Assembly: GCF_025698545.1 (NCBI RefSeq)
Contig: NC_068569.1
Coordinates: forward strand, 13,206,001-13,270,000
Length of the DNA stretch: 64,000 bases
Direction of reading: 5' to 3'
Origin: Gossypium raimondii
Taxonomy: Eukaryota > Streptophyta > Magnoliopsida > Malvales > Malvaceae
Position 1 is the first letter of the stretch, and each line of letters opens with the position of its first letter. The notes under the pieces are model-generated. The model was given only the letters and a program-made list of their open reading frames with translations. It ran no database searches and was not told the origin of the DNA. Made by a program: the position numbers and the translations under genes. Below, piece after piece: positions 1 through 11,885 of this stretch.

Positions 1-2352
1 GGCAGGTAGGTTAAAAACCAGAGCATTCCTAGGCAATTACAAGATAATATATTTCTAGCTTTGATAAGAGAAAGACAAGTCTTACTCCATAAAATCGCAA
101 CAATCACCGCCGCGAGAACCAAAAGATAGAATGAATTGATCATGTTTTTCAGTTCTCGAATGCTGCCTTTTTGGATGACAGATGGAGCTCAGAATCAAAA
201 GGATGCATGTAAATCACACCACAATTAGAAGGACATCACTGGGGACACCTTCCACCTTATTTCATACATGATCACGTGCGGTCTGACAATCAATCAATAT
301 ATTTTCTTATCCTCTTTAGTCGTCTGATTAGACCTAACTGTGAGCACGTGACCTCAAATTCATATCAGAGACACCACCATTTTAGTCTTCGATCTCTCAT
401 TTGGTTTGAACCGCACGTATTCACATTCTCCATTTTCTTTTACTTCAGTCAACACTCTAGAACTTTGCCAAACTAAAATGAAGACCAAGTTAAAATTAAA
501 TACAACTTGTTTCTTCATTGAACTTTGAGAGTCCTTGACCGCAATTTAAGTGGATCAATAAACCTGACGGTTCATTTTTGAAACATCGCGAGGAGATTGA
601 GGAAGAAGATTTCATAGAAATTATGGTAGAGACTGGAGATGAAGATTGGTTGTGAGAGAAATAGAGTCATTTTTGTGCATTGTTCAAGTGATGAAACGCA
701 AGAGATGCAACGTGTAAATAAATGATGTGTCAATGTAAGGTGATTTGATAATTAAGGATTATTTCATCGTAATTGGACTACCCTATGTATCTCAAATGGA
801 GATGGGTCATGACAATGTAATCTTCATGAAGGACAATTACCAATTTTTTTGTTTCTTGACCAAAAAACACCCCATTATTCACTCCATAGTGTGATTTGGT
901 GCTACAAAATAGTCGCCCCCTGCTCCTGTTTTCTATTTCTATAGCTTATAGGACCACACATATTTTAAAAAATTGTAAATACGTACAAACCGACAATGAT
1001 CTTAATTAAGTCGTAACAACCAGAACATGAAATGGAAGAGTTGCTAGTTTTTCGTTTTCTGGACGCTATCACATCCTCAAATGTCTACATATTACTTAGA
1101 ATGGAAGGGTTATTAGTATCTTGGGTCGAATAAGGATCCCTATTTACTTGTTGCTTTCTTGACACTGTTACCAACGACCCAGGTCTTCTTATGCTCCTGT
1201 ACTTGCACATCAGTGATGTCAACGCTCGAGTCTGGGAGACTCAAATCAACTATAATTGGTAAAATAATATTATATATATAGAATAATTATGATTATATTT
1301 ATTCTGTTTAACATAATATTTAAAAATATTTATAATTTCTCCTCAATTCTATGATCATAAAATACATGTATTGCTTTATTACCAGAAAAAAGAGAGAAGA
1401 AAACTAGTTCAATGATCAAAGGTTAATAAAATATTTTAATCAAGAAAAAGAAAAGGGTAGGAAAATGGGGCATGGTTCTAAACTTTGAGAAACAGACAAA
1501 TCGGCACATGATACGATTAGGTATAGCTTTTGGACATGGCCCCCACCTTAGCACCTTATGCTGTCTTCTAGATGGGATAAAGTTCATCTATCCAAGCATC
1601 AACAATGATCATCAGTTGAAAACAGGTGATTAACTCCGGAATTTGGATCTTCTATATTTTTTCTAACCTTTTTTTCGGTTTTATTTTTAAGGTCCAATGC
1701 AGCACCTTTCTTCTAGAACTGCCACTGCTTCTGACTTCTGAGCAATATGATTGAAGTTTAAAAAAGATACTTCTTTTTAAATATAATTCTAAATACCTTA
1801 ATTTTATTACATTATCTTTAATTCAGTTGATATCACGGGTATTTTTTAAAATTATATAATTATATTTATAAATAATGAGATGTGGTATGTTAATTGTTTA
1901 CCTCATCTTTCCATCATATAATTGGGAGGTTCAATGGAACACATTCCATGACTAGCCTTTTATCTCTTTGAACAACATCCGTATCGAGGGGATTAGTCAT
2001 TGCTTCCGGCGATGGATGTCTTAATTACGAAAAAAATGGATCTATATAGATTTAACTTCTCATTTATATGATTCTTGAGTACCTAAGTTTGAGACATACC
2101 ATACACAATTATATGCGTAGGTCCCTAAATCCCATCATGTATGGGAGTTTTAGCCACGGATGATTAATTCTAATTTGAATGGTATCATTTTTTAATTCAT
2201 TTGTGTTATGATAATTTAATTCGTTATTTTAACTGTCTATTTAATAATAATTTGTATTTCTAAATTCATTTCATCCCCGGGAATTAGCAGCGGTTTTATT
2301 GTCGCATATATAAAAAATGATATTGTTATAGACACTCCAAAAGAGGTGGATT
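1..2352. other. Intergenic, no gene recognised
   Basis: AT-rich sequence with only short chance open frames and no recognisable protein similarity, RNA gene or complete repeat. The last part, together with 2719-2945, is presumably upstream sequence of the RING gene. Confidence 0.5.
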
Positions 2353-2718
2353 TAGACTTGTCTATGGGCCGGGCCGGGCCGGGCCTAAAAAAAATTTCGG
2401 CCCGCCTCCTTTGCCCGGGCCCGGCCTTACCCAAAATATGAGTATAAAATTTTGCTCAGGCCCGGCTCGGGAAAAATATCATAAGCCCGAGTCCGGCCCG
2501 GTACATTTTTTAATAAACATTACAAATTTATTTTAAAAATAAAAAATAAAAATATTTTAAAAATATTTTAAAAATATTTTAAAATTAAAAAATAAAAATG
2601 GTGTCCGAGGCCCGATCCGTTTTTTTGCCCAAGCCTATATTTCGGGCCTATATTTTTACTCGAACTCTCCCATATTTCGAGCGGGCCGGGCCGGGCCGCC
2701 CGCCCATGGACAGGTCTA
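2353..2718. mobile_element. Short GC-rich inverted-repeat element (MITE-like)
   Basis: The two ends are imperfect inverted repeats of about 30 bp. The left end starts TAGACTTGTCTATGGGC and the right end, read on the minus strand, starts TAGACCTGTCCATGGGC. Both run into repeated GGGCC units. The inside is AT-rich with further GGCCC and CGGGC islands, and the GC content is very unlike the flanks. I found no clear target duplication and no coding capacity. A degraded relative lies at 51757-51935. The structure suggests a non-autonomous DNA transposon; superfamily not determined. Confidence 0.6.
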
Positions 2719-2945
2719 TTGCGCATCTAGAACAACAGAGAAAGAGTTTGTAAATGGTAATCCACGTATCCAACTCTCATAGGATGGCTTCACTTCTTGA
2801 GACCCAGACAGGCGTACCAGATTTTGTCTTTCTCATATCATCGGTGCGTAAGGACTTATACGAGACCAAACTGAAGGTTTTCTTTTTTTAAGAAAATTAA
2901 AAAAAAGGAAAAGTAGAAACGTTAAAAAAAAATGTGGGATTCCTC

Positions 2946-2952
2946 TATAAAA
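2946..2952 (+). promoter_or_regulatory. TATA box of the RING gene
   Basis: TATAAAA in the context CTCTATAAAAGCGG, followed about 30 bp later by pyrimidine-rich sequence typical of plant 5' leaders. It is well placed for a transcript that has its first exon near 2978-3160 and is spliced to the coding exon at 4446. The start of transcription is inferred. Confidence 0.6.
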
Positions 2953-3032
2953 GCGGCCTCATCGATAGACGCGCTCTATCACTCCATTATCAGATCCCCT
3001 CAGGTCTTTCTCCTTCATCATCGTCTATTTCT

Positions 3033-3059
3033 CTTCTTCTTCTTCTTCTTCTTCTTCTT
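3033..3059 (+). repeat. (TTC)n microsatellite in the 5' leader
   Basis: About nine TTC units in the predicted 5'-UTR exon of the RING gene. CT-rich leaders of this kind are common in plants. Confidence 0.8.
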
Positions 3060-3160
3060 TTTGGGTAAAACAGCCATTGAATTGAAGCTCAGTGGACTCT
3101 TTTTATCCATACCCTTCTTATAAACTTAGGAATTTGTTGGATTTTCGGCTCTTTCTTTAG

Positions 3161-4445
3161 GTACGTCATTGTTTTCTTTGGGGTTGTTTAGCCTGTGTTT
3201 TGTTCTTTATTTTATTTACACGCTTTGGTTAATCTTAAGATCTTAGTATTCGCACCGTTTAATTGATTGTATAAAGCTTTGGGTTTTTCATCTTTGGAGA
3301 TTTGGAATTGAAATGTAGGGAAAAAGTTAGCTCTTGCTTTTTTTTAAGAAAGTTTCTTTTAAATTTTGATCGGGAAACAAGTTAGAAATACGAAAGAATC
3401 GATAGACAATTTTTTTTCGGTCGAAGATAGTGATTTGGGCTTTCATTTTTCTATTGGAGGCATTTGAAGTAGACCAATTTATTCACACAACCCTATTTTA
3501 TGATTTGCGCCTTTGATTATCATAATTCTGCACAAATAGGAGATTAGAAACCCAATGTTAATAGCTTTCAAAACTTCCTATTTAATTTAGGTTCAAGGGA
3601 AATTTGTTCTTCCAAATTGGTTTACTTTACAGTTTGTCCATGGACTTGCTTCTAGAGTGAAAGAAAAAAAAGGATCTTCTTTGGGCGGCCATCCGCCATC
3701 GACGACGGAGGGGTCCGTCGGCGGTGCCTGCTTGGAAGCTTTGAGTTGAAAAAAGTTCATAATTTAATTTGTTTTCCAAAGTTTCTATGGTTTTCCTCGA
3801 ACTTTAACCTACCAAAGTTAGAATAGAGTAGGACGATGATGTGCGTTAAAAATAGTAACTTTTTTTTTTCACCGTTACCAATGAGCTTTGGGGACAAAAG
3901 GGTAATTAACTTTGCGGATTAGGTTTAACTGGGGTGTTATTGCAATTAATTTGATACGGAAACCCCATGTCAGTCAACTAGTTTTTGCCTTATTGAAGTC
4001 GAGTCGGCGGAAAGTTGCCGCTAACTAATGCCAAATTTAGGGAACAGTTACTGTTTCCTAAAAAAATATTTCTTTTTGTATTTTTATGCTATTTTCAATG
4101 TATTAAATATCATCATATGGTAAATCGATACACATAAAAGAAACCCCTTGTGTAATGTGGGTGCTGTCATTGGGTGCAAAAACTTTGGGCCCTTTTGGTT
4201 AGAAATTGAGAATCAAAACTTTGCAGTGGGACTTCATCTATTTTGTCCTTATTTTGGTCCTTCATATGTCTTCTGTGTATAAAGTTGCTTGTTAATCTCT
4301 TATAGCAGTGCGCCATATATAATTCTTTATGGTCATTGTTCTGTTTTGAGTTTGTTTCCTTCTTTCTCAGTGGTCTATTTGCTAGATTTGTTTCTCATTT
4401 AATTGATATCTGATTGCTGATCCAGTTTCAATTTTGTCATCACAG
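3161..4445 (+). other. 5'-UTR intron of the RING gene (predicted)
   Basis: Donor TTTAG|GTACGT at 3161 and acceptor TCATCACAG at 4445 would remove about 1.28 kb between the leader exon and the coding exon. The inside has no long open frame and is T-rich on the plus strand, as plant introns are. Predicted from splice-site shape only; a transcript read across 3160/4446 would confirm it. Confidence 0.55.
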
Positions 4446-4476
4446 AGATCAATAGTGTTGCAGTCAGAGCAGATCC

Positions 4477-5193
4477 ATGGCCTTTGAGCAATATTATGCT
4501 CAGGAATGGAAGACGATCCCCAGTGATTCAACATCCGAGAACTTCAATGGTAGCTTCGACTGCAATATCTGTTTGGACTTTGCGCATGAACCGATCGTCA
4601 CTCTCTGCGGGCACCTCTACTGCTGGCCCTGCATCTATAAGTGGCTGCACGTCCAGAGTGCCTCACTTGCCCCAGATGAGCACCCACAGTGCCCAGTTTG
4701 CAAAGCTGATATATCCCACACCACCATGGTTCCCCTTTACGGTCGAGGCCAATCCGAATCTGAGCTCCAAGGCAAGCAGACACTTTATAGAGGCATGGTG
4801 ATTCCCCCTAGACCTCCAGCTTGTGGCAACAAAGCTCTTTTATCAACTACATCCCCCAGCAGTCAGCAACTTCCTTATCGAAATCCTTACCAGAACGAAA
4901 GCTACAACCGCCATGCTCACAACGAAGAGGGTTCATCGGTACCGCCATTGCTTAACCTGGGAGGCACCGCGGTGACCGGATTCCATCATCCGGTAGTGGG
5001 GATGTTTGGGGAAATGGTATATGCAAGGGTATTCGGGAATTCAGAAAGCTTATACACTTACCCAAACTCGTATTACCTGACGGGAAGTAGTAGCCCCAGG
5101 TTGAGAAGGCATGAGATGCAGGCTGACAGGTCACTGAATAGAATCTCCATTTTCCTATTTTGTTGTTTCCTTTTGTGCCTTATCGTATTTTGA
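4477..5193 (+). CDS. RMA3-like: RMA-type RING E3 ubiquitin ligase, membrane anchored
   Basis: Single coding exon, 238 aa. A C3HC4 RING finger lies at about residues 29-75: CNIC, then CGHLYC with WPC, and CPVC. This is the short N-terminal RING of the plant RMA (RING membrane-anchor) family. The last ~20 residues are a hydrophobic helix (ISIFLFCCFLLCLIVF) that would tail-anchor the protein, and the middle is polar and low complexity. RMA proteins are ER-associated E3 ligases that ubiquitinate membrane and secretory-pathway clients; Arabidopsis RMAs act on aquaporin trafficking. The start ATG sits in TCCATGGCC, a good plant context, and gives the usual family length. RMA3 rather than RMA1/2 is suggested mainly by the neighbouring CBSX5-like gene, as in Arabidopsis. 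The catalytic RING cysteines and histidine look complete. Confidence 0.93.
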   Translation: MAFEQYYAQEWKTIPSDSTSENFNGSFDCNICLDFAHEPIVTLCGHLYCWPCIYKWLHVQSASLAPDEHPQCPVCKADISHTTMVPLYGRGQSESELQGKQTLYRGMVIPPRPPACGNKALLSTTSPSSQQLPYRNPYQNESYNRHAHNEEGSSVPPLLNLGGTAVTGFHHPVVGMFGEMVYARVFGNSESLYTYPNSYYLTGSSSPRLRRHEMQADRSLNRISIFLFCCFLLCLIVF

Positions 5194-8100
5194 GTTTTTC
5201 TTTGTATTCTTGTAAAAAAAAACCATAACCAGGATGTAAAACCTATGCTATATAGCCTTGTAGGTAGGTGAGAATGAGACATCATATATACACATATTAG
5301 ATTTTATCTGAAATTGATCTGCCATTCATAACCTCCATAAACCATGCTTGGAAGACATTTATAGTGTAACTGTACTGCAATAGAGAAGGAGATCCAAAAG
5401 TTACTACTATTTCCTCCAACTCGATTTACGTTTGACATTATTTTTATATATTTTTATGTCATGTTGTATTAAAAAATATATTTGTTAAAAGCAGCCATAT
5501 ACAGGGTTGATGGAAATTAAAATATTGGTCGGCAAAATTTTAAAATTTAAGATTAGGCTCGCAATCTAAAATTACTTAAGAAATCCCCTTTATTTTTAAA
5601 ACTAAATTTCTCATTATAAAAATAAAGTAGATTGTGAAGTCTCATTGCAAGATTACTGTCCTTCCCCACTACCACTTCCTTAATTCTTTAACCCACCACG
5701 GCAACAATAATTTAAAACAATAAACATTACTTTTACTTTAATTTTGATTTCACATTTGCTTCTACTATTTTGATTTGGAAAGTTAAACATAATTTTTATT
5801 ATAAATAATAATAATAATAGCTGAACTCCAATAATTTAATTATTCAATATAATTTTTGACAAAAATAAAAATTTAACCATGATTTGATAATGTCTTATGA
5901 GTATACAAACAATATAATATTTTAATTAAAAAATTAATGCTCATTCATTTCAAGTTTTTAAATGTTACTTTTCTTCCATACCTCAATCTTTGAGATTTTA
6001 ATATTTTTTATCCTCTCTCTTCTTCCTTCTCTTTCTTTCTCACTCACACTGGTACATCATTTTTAGATCGAAAGCAGGCGGAACAAGCCGAAATATGCTA
6101 GTGCAGCTTCATCATAGGCACAACCCGCGTCTTTTGTCGTTTCAAAACCTATGCCGGAAAAGGTGTAACATTCACGGTTCACGAAACTCAAGTTAACTTA
6201 CAGAAGAGGATGGCGAATTTCAGAAACCCGAGAAGCCACTATTAATTATCCCGCGAGAAAGTAAGTGTGAGTGGGAAAATGGTGAGGTCTTAGTTACAGA
6301 TAGAAGAGAGAGAAAAGAAAAGGAAAAGTAATTTAGAATAATTATGAAGAAAGTTAGCTGAGCAATGAAATTTTTAACGTAATGAAAATAAAATATAAAT
6401 TATATCTAAAATTTAAATTTACTTAATAAATAAAATTCAAAAGTTTCAAAAACGAGAGATATAATTTAAAGCATAAAGGTAAGAATAATGTAGTGACTAC
6501 ACTAAAATCAAAAGATTAATATTATATTTTATACTTTAGGCTTAATTCTCCCCAAAATCAAGCAGGAAATACCAGCTCAAGATTGGGTTCTAACTTGTAA
6601 TTTCAACTTTATAGAGCTGTTTGTGGATGTAATAAAATTTAGATTTGATGAATCCTTATGTTTTTATCAATTCAATTTTAAATAAAAAGGCAGCGCTACA
6701 TTTTGTTAATTATTATTCTATTTTAAAATTATTTTAGTTACCCATAGTTAAATTAAATTATAAAATTGTATTATAATCATGCGCTAAGCCTAATGCATTA
6801 TTCAATTAATATAAGTAAGTTCTTTTGTTGTTGTCGTTTTATAGCTTTTGTTTCTTATTTAATTGTAATATTACGTTAATATGAGTTATTTTATTTTAGA
6901 TTTTAATCAACTTTTTCACTATAGTGAGGGTAATTAATTAATTTTTTGATGAATTCATGGTAAGGTTAATATATGGCTTAATTAAATATAAATTTAAAAT
7001 AGTTAATTTTTGTTGATAACAAATCTATTTTTAATAAAAAGAAATTAAATATGCTTAATTCTATAGTCCTTTAATATATAAATAAAATTCCAGTTTTAAG
7101 AGGTAAACAAATATTGTTGAAACCATAAATGGTGAGTGCATCTCACACTTGAAGAGATAAATATTTTGATCTAAAAATTATTAATTTAAGTCCACTGGGC
7201 TGGAACTGGAATTAATCAGTAACATCTAAAACTAATTAATCCATGTGAGTTTAACTAATTTGCTTTCAAAAGAATGAAATAAGCAGAGTTCGAAAGATGG
7301 GGTCCATTATTGGTGAAGAATTTTTGCCTCTACATTTATTTATCCAAATAAATATAAATAATCCTTGGTTTAGTTTTGATGTGAAAATTACTTTTTTAGG
7401 ATAGAGATAATTTAACCTTCTTAATACAACACGTTTTACAAGCTCAAGTATAACATGTTTGAGTATTTTACCTTAAATTTCATAAAAGTTGTGATAAAAT
7501 CAAATCTAAATCAACTTTCTTTCTTTTTGCTTTTCTCCAATCAAAGTCTAGCTTTAGAAAAAAATACATCAACATTTTTAATCAAACTTTAATGGGACAA
7601 AAGTAATCAGTAATTTAATATATACTTTTATTGAAATTTTGTATTTTCTTTAATTTCTTTTAAATACTATCTTTTAATGCGATCTCGACGGTTATAAATC
7701 TCCGAAAAAATTAATCTTCATAATCCGATATAAAATATACTTATTTTTATGAAAAAATAAATGAAAAGAAAGTTAGATCGAAAAGCCTTTTTCCCAAAGT
7801 GATTGCTGCTTACTGTCGCACTTTTACTTTAATAGATGCTGATCCATTCATGATTTCACATTTCAAGTCATTATGATGTATTTTCACGTGCCATTTTGAT
7901 TTTATTTATTTTTTACATCTATTTTAAATGTTTTATTGAATTAATATTAAATATAAATTTAGTTATGAAATTATTAAAATCTTTTTTGATAGACATTTAT
8001 GAAGATATTTTTCATATAATAAATGGATAAAAATTTAGAATATCATGCATGAAAAACAATTAACTATATAAGCATCAATTTGTTTTTATACCAAGTTTTA

Positions 8101-8934
8101 ATATACATAATATTATATTCATGCAAATAATCTTCCCTTACATATGTATATATAAATATATTTCATTCTTGAATGTTATTAGTTTAAAATATTGAAATAG
8201 CCCGATACTTAACATCAATTGAGGACGGAAATAATAGCTAAGCATGTTTGAGATTCCGAAAAGAAAAAGAAGAATGGGATATTGAAAGGGGATAGATCCA
8301 AAGATAAGAAGGCAAACTCAAGTGGTGGGTTGGCTGTCTGCTTGTTTACCAAGTTTTACAGTTCATAAATAATAGTAGTAATGTGGCACATTTTTTAATA
8401 CATAGATATTAAAGTTTTTAAAACAGACTTGATTTTATCTAAAAATATCCTTCTTCTTCTTTGTAATATAAAATTTCCTCTCTCTGTAGTACAGGCCATT
8501 CACGTTTAAAAAAGAAGAAGAGAAAAGAGAAGTTAATGTATGGTGTGTTTGGTGACAAGAAAAGTCCTCTCCTTTGTGTTGACAGAGGAGAAAAAAGATA
8601 CAAGCAAATATGAAAATTGGATAGATTTGTACCTTTTTTAAGGCTCTCTTTTTCATATGATAAAATCCAAAGAAAATGGGATTTTTGGGAATGGATAATT
8701 GAACCGCATTGTTGCTGTCTCGTGCTTTGAGTTGGGCAATTAGCTTTAAGGGTGCATACAAGTACGAAGGTCAAATAATTGGTAATCTAAAAAATGCTTG
8801 GCAATTGAAATCCATTTTTATCTAATTAACTAACTCACTGAAAATCTTTACCAATCCCCAAATTCTAAGCGCACGCAATCAATAGCATTAAAACTCATAT
8901 TAGGAAAATTCAGTAAGAAGAAAAAGAACAATAT
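5194..8934. other. Intergenic, no gene recognised
   Basis: Very AT-rich. It holds the 3' UTR of the RING gene at its start and then no protein, RNA or repeat I can name. Overlapping minus-strand open frames near 8435-8774 have no recognisable similarity and look like chance. Confidence 0.5.
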
Positions 8935-9007
8935 TGTTGCTGCCCAGGATCGAACTGGGGACCTTCAGTGTGTAAGACTGACGTGATAACCACTACACCA
9001 CAGCAAC
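8935..9007 (-). tRNA. tRNA-Val (anticodon UAC)
   Basis: On the minus strand a 73-nt cloverleaf can be drawn. The 7-bp acceptor stem GTTGCTG pairs with CAGCAAC. The D arm contains GTGTAGTGGTTATCAC. The anticodon stem TCAGT/ACTGA encloses loop CTTACAC with anticodon TAC. The T arm contains GGTTCGA-type sequence (AGTTCGATC, the B box), and the discriminator base is A. No intron and no encoded CCA, as expected for a nuclear plant gene. UAC reads valine codons. Confidence 0.95.
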
Positions 9008-9435
9008 AAGTTGGAACCTTTTACATACTAACTAAAATTAAATTGTAGAAAAAAATTTGAATTGACGTCGGCGGATTACTAGTTAATTAAAGGCAATTAC
9101 TTAAATAGTATTTTTTTAATATTGACAGATCTTACCGCCTTCCTTCTACGCACAGTAGAATTTTGAAGCAAGCATTCCAGGAAAGTCGACTCAAAATAAG
9201 GGAAGTTAACAACAGCCCAAACCTAAAATGATGCACGTAGTGCTGTTACAGGGAGTACTGCTTGATCATCCCTAGAAAACACAGGTATTGGGAGTTCGAA
9301 GAAAAATCCAAACTTGGGAAAAACAACTTTCTAAAGTGATGTCAATTGCCACATATTTAACTTGGAAGGCTGGAGTCTTAATTGAAGCCATATTTATCTT
9401 ATACAGATTAAACCACCCTACTGAGACACTCTGGC

Positions 9436-9794
9436 TTCGGCTCATCATTGTTTTTAGCTCCAATATAATATCACAACCTCCAGCAAGCTCGCCTTTGTAC
9501 TAAGGTTGAGGAATGGTCAGCCAGTTTGAGATGACTTCCAAGCCCTGACTGACTTCATCATCAGTTAAAATATCCAACCATCCAAAACTCACACCTGCCT
9601 CCCTTAGGTCGTTGACAACTTTGGAGCTGAAACCACATCGTGCAGCATCTGGGTTACCTTTCATGAAGAGCATCACAGATGACGATCAAATCAAACTTCT
9701 CAGACGATCCTACAGAGTCCCTTTCTTAGCTAACCTTAAGTTCCCCACTTTTCTGCATCTCTAAGACAATGTCTGATCCACCAAATAAGTTTGT
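9436..9794 (-). pseudogene. Fragment of a GrxS17-type monothiol glutaredoxin gene
   Basis: Reading the minus strand from about 9794 down: GGSDIVLEMQKSGELK (end of one glutaredoxin domain), then SSVMLFMKGNPDAARCGFSS with the CGFS active site, KVVNDLREAGVSFGWLDILT, SNWLTIPQ, and after an in-frame stop YKGELAGGCDIILELK. The domain end followed at once by another CGFS domain is the layout of multi-domain glutaredoxin-S17. The frame is also shifted near both ends of the copy, so no product is expected. GrxS17 is an iron-sulphur related cytosolic protein; this piece covers about one of its domains. No intron is visible, but the piece is too short to tell a retrocopy from a gene fragment. Confidence 0.85.
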
Positions 9795-10180
9795 TGTTAA
9801 TATACTATTGGGGGTAACTAGACTAATCCGAAAAAACTTATTTATTAAGAACAATTTGCAATATTTCACAATTTTTTAGCCTCTTGTTTACACATATATA
9901 CTAATTCAGGGTATATTCATGACCTATATGCGCGCATAAAAACAGTGGGAGCCAAGTGACAGCTGAGTTAGGGCTCGCACTATTATAGATAACACAACCA
10001 TAAAAGAGAGCAACAATGTTATAATATAAATCCACAGCCTACGTAATGCAAAATATCATACCAAAAAAAGAACTTGTTAAGAACAATATTAAGTTCATAG
10101 TTAAATCAGATACCCTTTTTTAAATTGTTTAAACCAAATTCAATCCTGCCATTTATCCATTTAGAGGACAATATATATGT

Positions 10181-11115
10181 GTGTATAAAGAAATACTAAA
10201 TAAAAGATTACCTGCGATTTCGGATCAAAAGATATTAGGGATGGATCTTTTAGCTATAAAGAACTCGTTTGCTTGCCCATGGATCATTGGTGGCGATTTC
10301 AACACGATGAGAAATAGGAGTGATAGGAGCAGTTGTGTGGGTTTGGTGAATGGGTCAAGGGAATTCAATAGCTTCACCGACAATTGCAAACCGGTGGATT
10401 TACCTCTTACGGGGAAAAAGTTTACTTGGTACAGACCTAATAATAAGAGGAGCAGATTGGATAGATTTTTATTCGAAGAACAATGGCTGATTTATATCAA
10501 CGTTTTCTCTCAGCAAGGATTAAATAGATCAGTTTCTGATCATATGTCATTGAGGCTGTTGTTCATTGGGCTCCACCTTTACTCGGGTGGGCGACGTTCA
10601 ACGTGTCAAGTGTGGCTAAGGAGGACGAAGCTGGATGCGGTAAGGTGTTGAGAGATGGGGAAGGTGTGCCCCGTTCATTATTTTCTAGGCCAATTGATGC
10701 AATTAGGTCTGAAACAACAGAGGCATGGGCTATTAAATCTGCCTTGAAAATGTATATTGGCATGGGATGACATGTGAAAGTCCCTCCTATGATTGAATTT
10801 AGTTCATGTGTTGTTTTGGAATGATTGTTAAATAAGAACGTTCAGCCGTGGTCGTTGTGAAATCTTTTTATAGGTATTGATGTTGTTAGTGTTCACTTCA
10901 AATTAGTTTATAGGTAAGGTAACGATATGGTTACAGCTTTGGCAATAGAAAGGGGTGAGAAAATCAGGATTATTTAAAGTTTGATGGTGAGGTATTTTCT
11001 TTTTATCTATTAGCAGTTTGCACTGGTGATGGTTGTTTTGTAATATTTTTGTTTAGGAATGATGCCGGTGTTTAACAAGTCTTTCTATTATTAATATATT
11101 CATGTAGACTGAGAA
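10181..11115 (+). mobile_element. Truncated L1-type LINE (endonuclease joined to RNase H)
   Basis: Residues WIIGGDFNTM, then LPLTGKKFTWYRPNN and SRLDRFLF, ending SVSDHM, are the C-terminal half of an L1 endonuclease domain (about 10280-10545). Directly after, in another frame, comes FNVSSVAKEDEAGCG, VLRDGEGVPRSLFS, SETTEAWAIKSAL, the RNase H-like domain that plant L1 elements carry at the end of ORF2 (about 10600-10980). Stops follow in that part. The whole reverse transcriptase that belongs between them is absent. An A-rich stretch near 11113-11130 could be the tail. No target duplication was found. Confidence 0.85.
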
Positions 11116-11639
11116 AAAAAAAGAAAGAAGATTACCTTAAAGAAGACGAAGTAAGGCATAGCAGAAACTGAGAATTCCTCAGATATCTCACGTTGTGGTT
11201 CTGCTTCTCTGCCGCGGGCCCCTTCCCACTCAACCATCACCTTCTCCTCCCATTATTACGTTTGTAATAATCAATGGCTTGATATTAGATTCTTCTTTTC
11301 TGCTTCAAAGTAGGAATACAGAAGTGATAGCTACAACCCCTAAAAAATACTACAAAAGGAATTCCGCTTTTTCAGAGATTCTTTTCTCCCTTTTTAATTC
11401 CTTTTATCTCCCACCACTCCCATCAATTTCAAACCTAGAATATTTTTGGTAAAGCGGTATAGCTGTTAAAGTGGGGATCATAGACTTCAAGTTTTGTTTC
11501 AAAGCCAGTTTTACTGCGATGATGATTGAAGTGATTAAACACTGTTCTACATGGCTTACATCCGTCTGTAAAAGTATGAAGTTGCGAAATTCCGCCACTA
11601 TAAGTATATAAACAGCCGGTATAGACTCAAAAGACCTAT

Positions 11640-11885
11640 ATCGACGGTGAAATGAGATAACCCGACGAAGCATAGTCCATTTTTATAGGAGCATGTCATT
11701 ATAAATCTTTATTGACGGTAAACTTCCGTCAATATACACCTTTTCATCTATATTGACGGTTAGACCGTTAATAAAAGTTTTGTCCGCTACTTCCTATTCA
11801 AACATTTTTAATAAACCTTTTACCAACGACTTCGTCACCGTCTGACGGTCATTAACAGAAGGATTCCGTCAATAAATTTATCTTT
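11640..11885. repeat. Cluster of inverted TGACGG / CCGTCA motifs
   Basis: Within 250 bp the hexamer TGACGG and its complement recur in both orientations, for example TTGACGGTAAACTTCCGTCA and, near 11842, CGTCTGACGG. Such short, two-way subterminal repeats are typical of the ends of CACTA or Mutator-like DNA transposons. No terminal CACTA sequence or target duplication was found, so the family is open. Confidence 0.45.

Noticed and set aside
1140-1260. Possible minus-strand C-terminal peptide of a gene
   Set aside because: A short plausible-looking peptide but no family recognised and no extension on either side.
8435-8774. Two overlapping minus-strand open frames of 108 and 111 codons
   Set aside because: Different frames of the same AT-rich DNA, no known motif, no promoter or splice pattern; likely chance.
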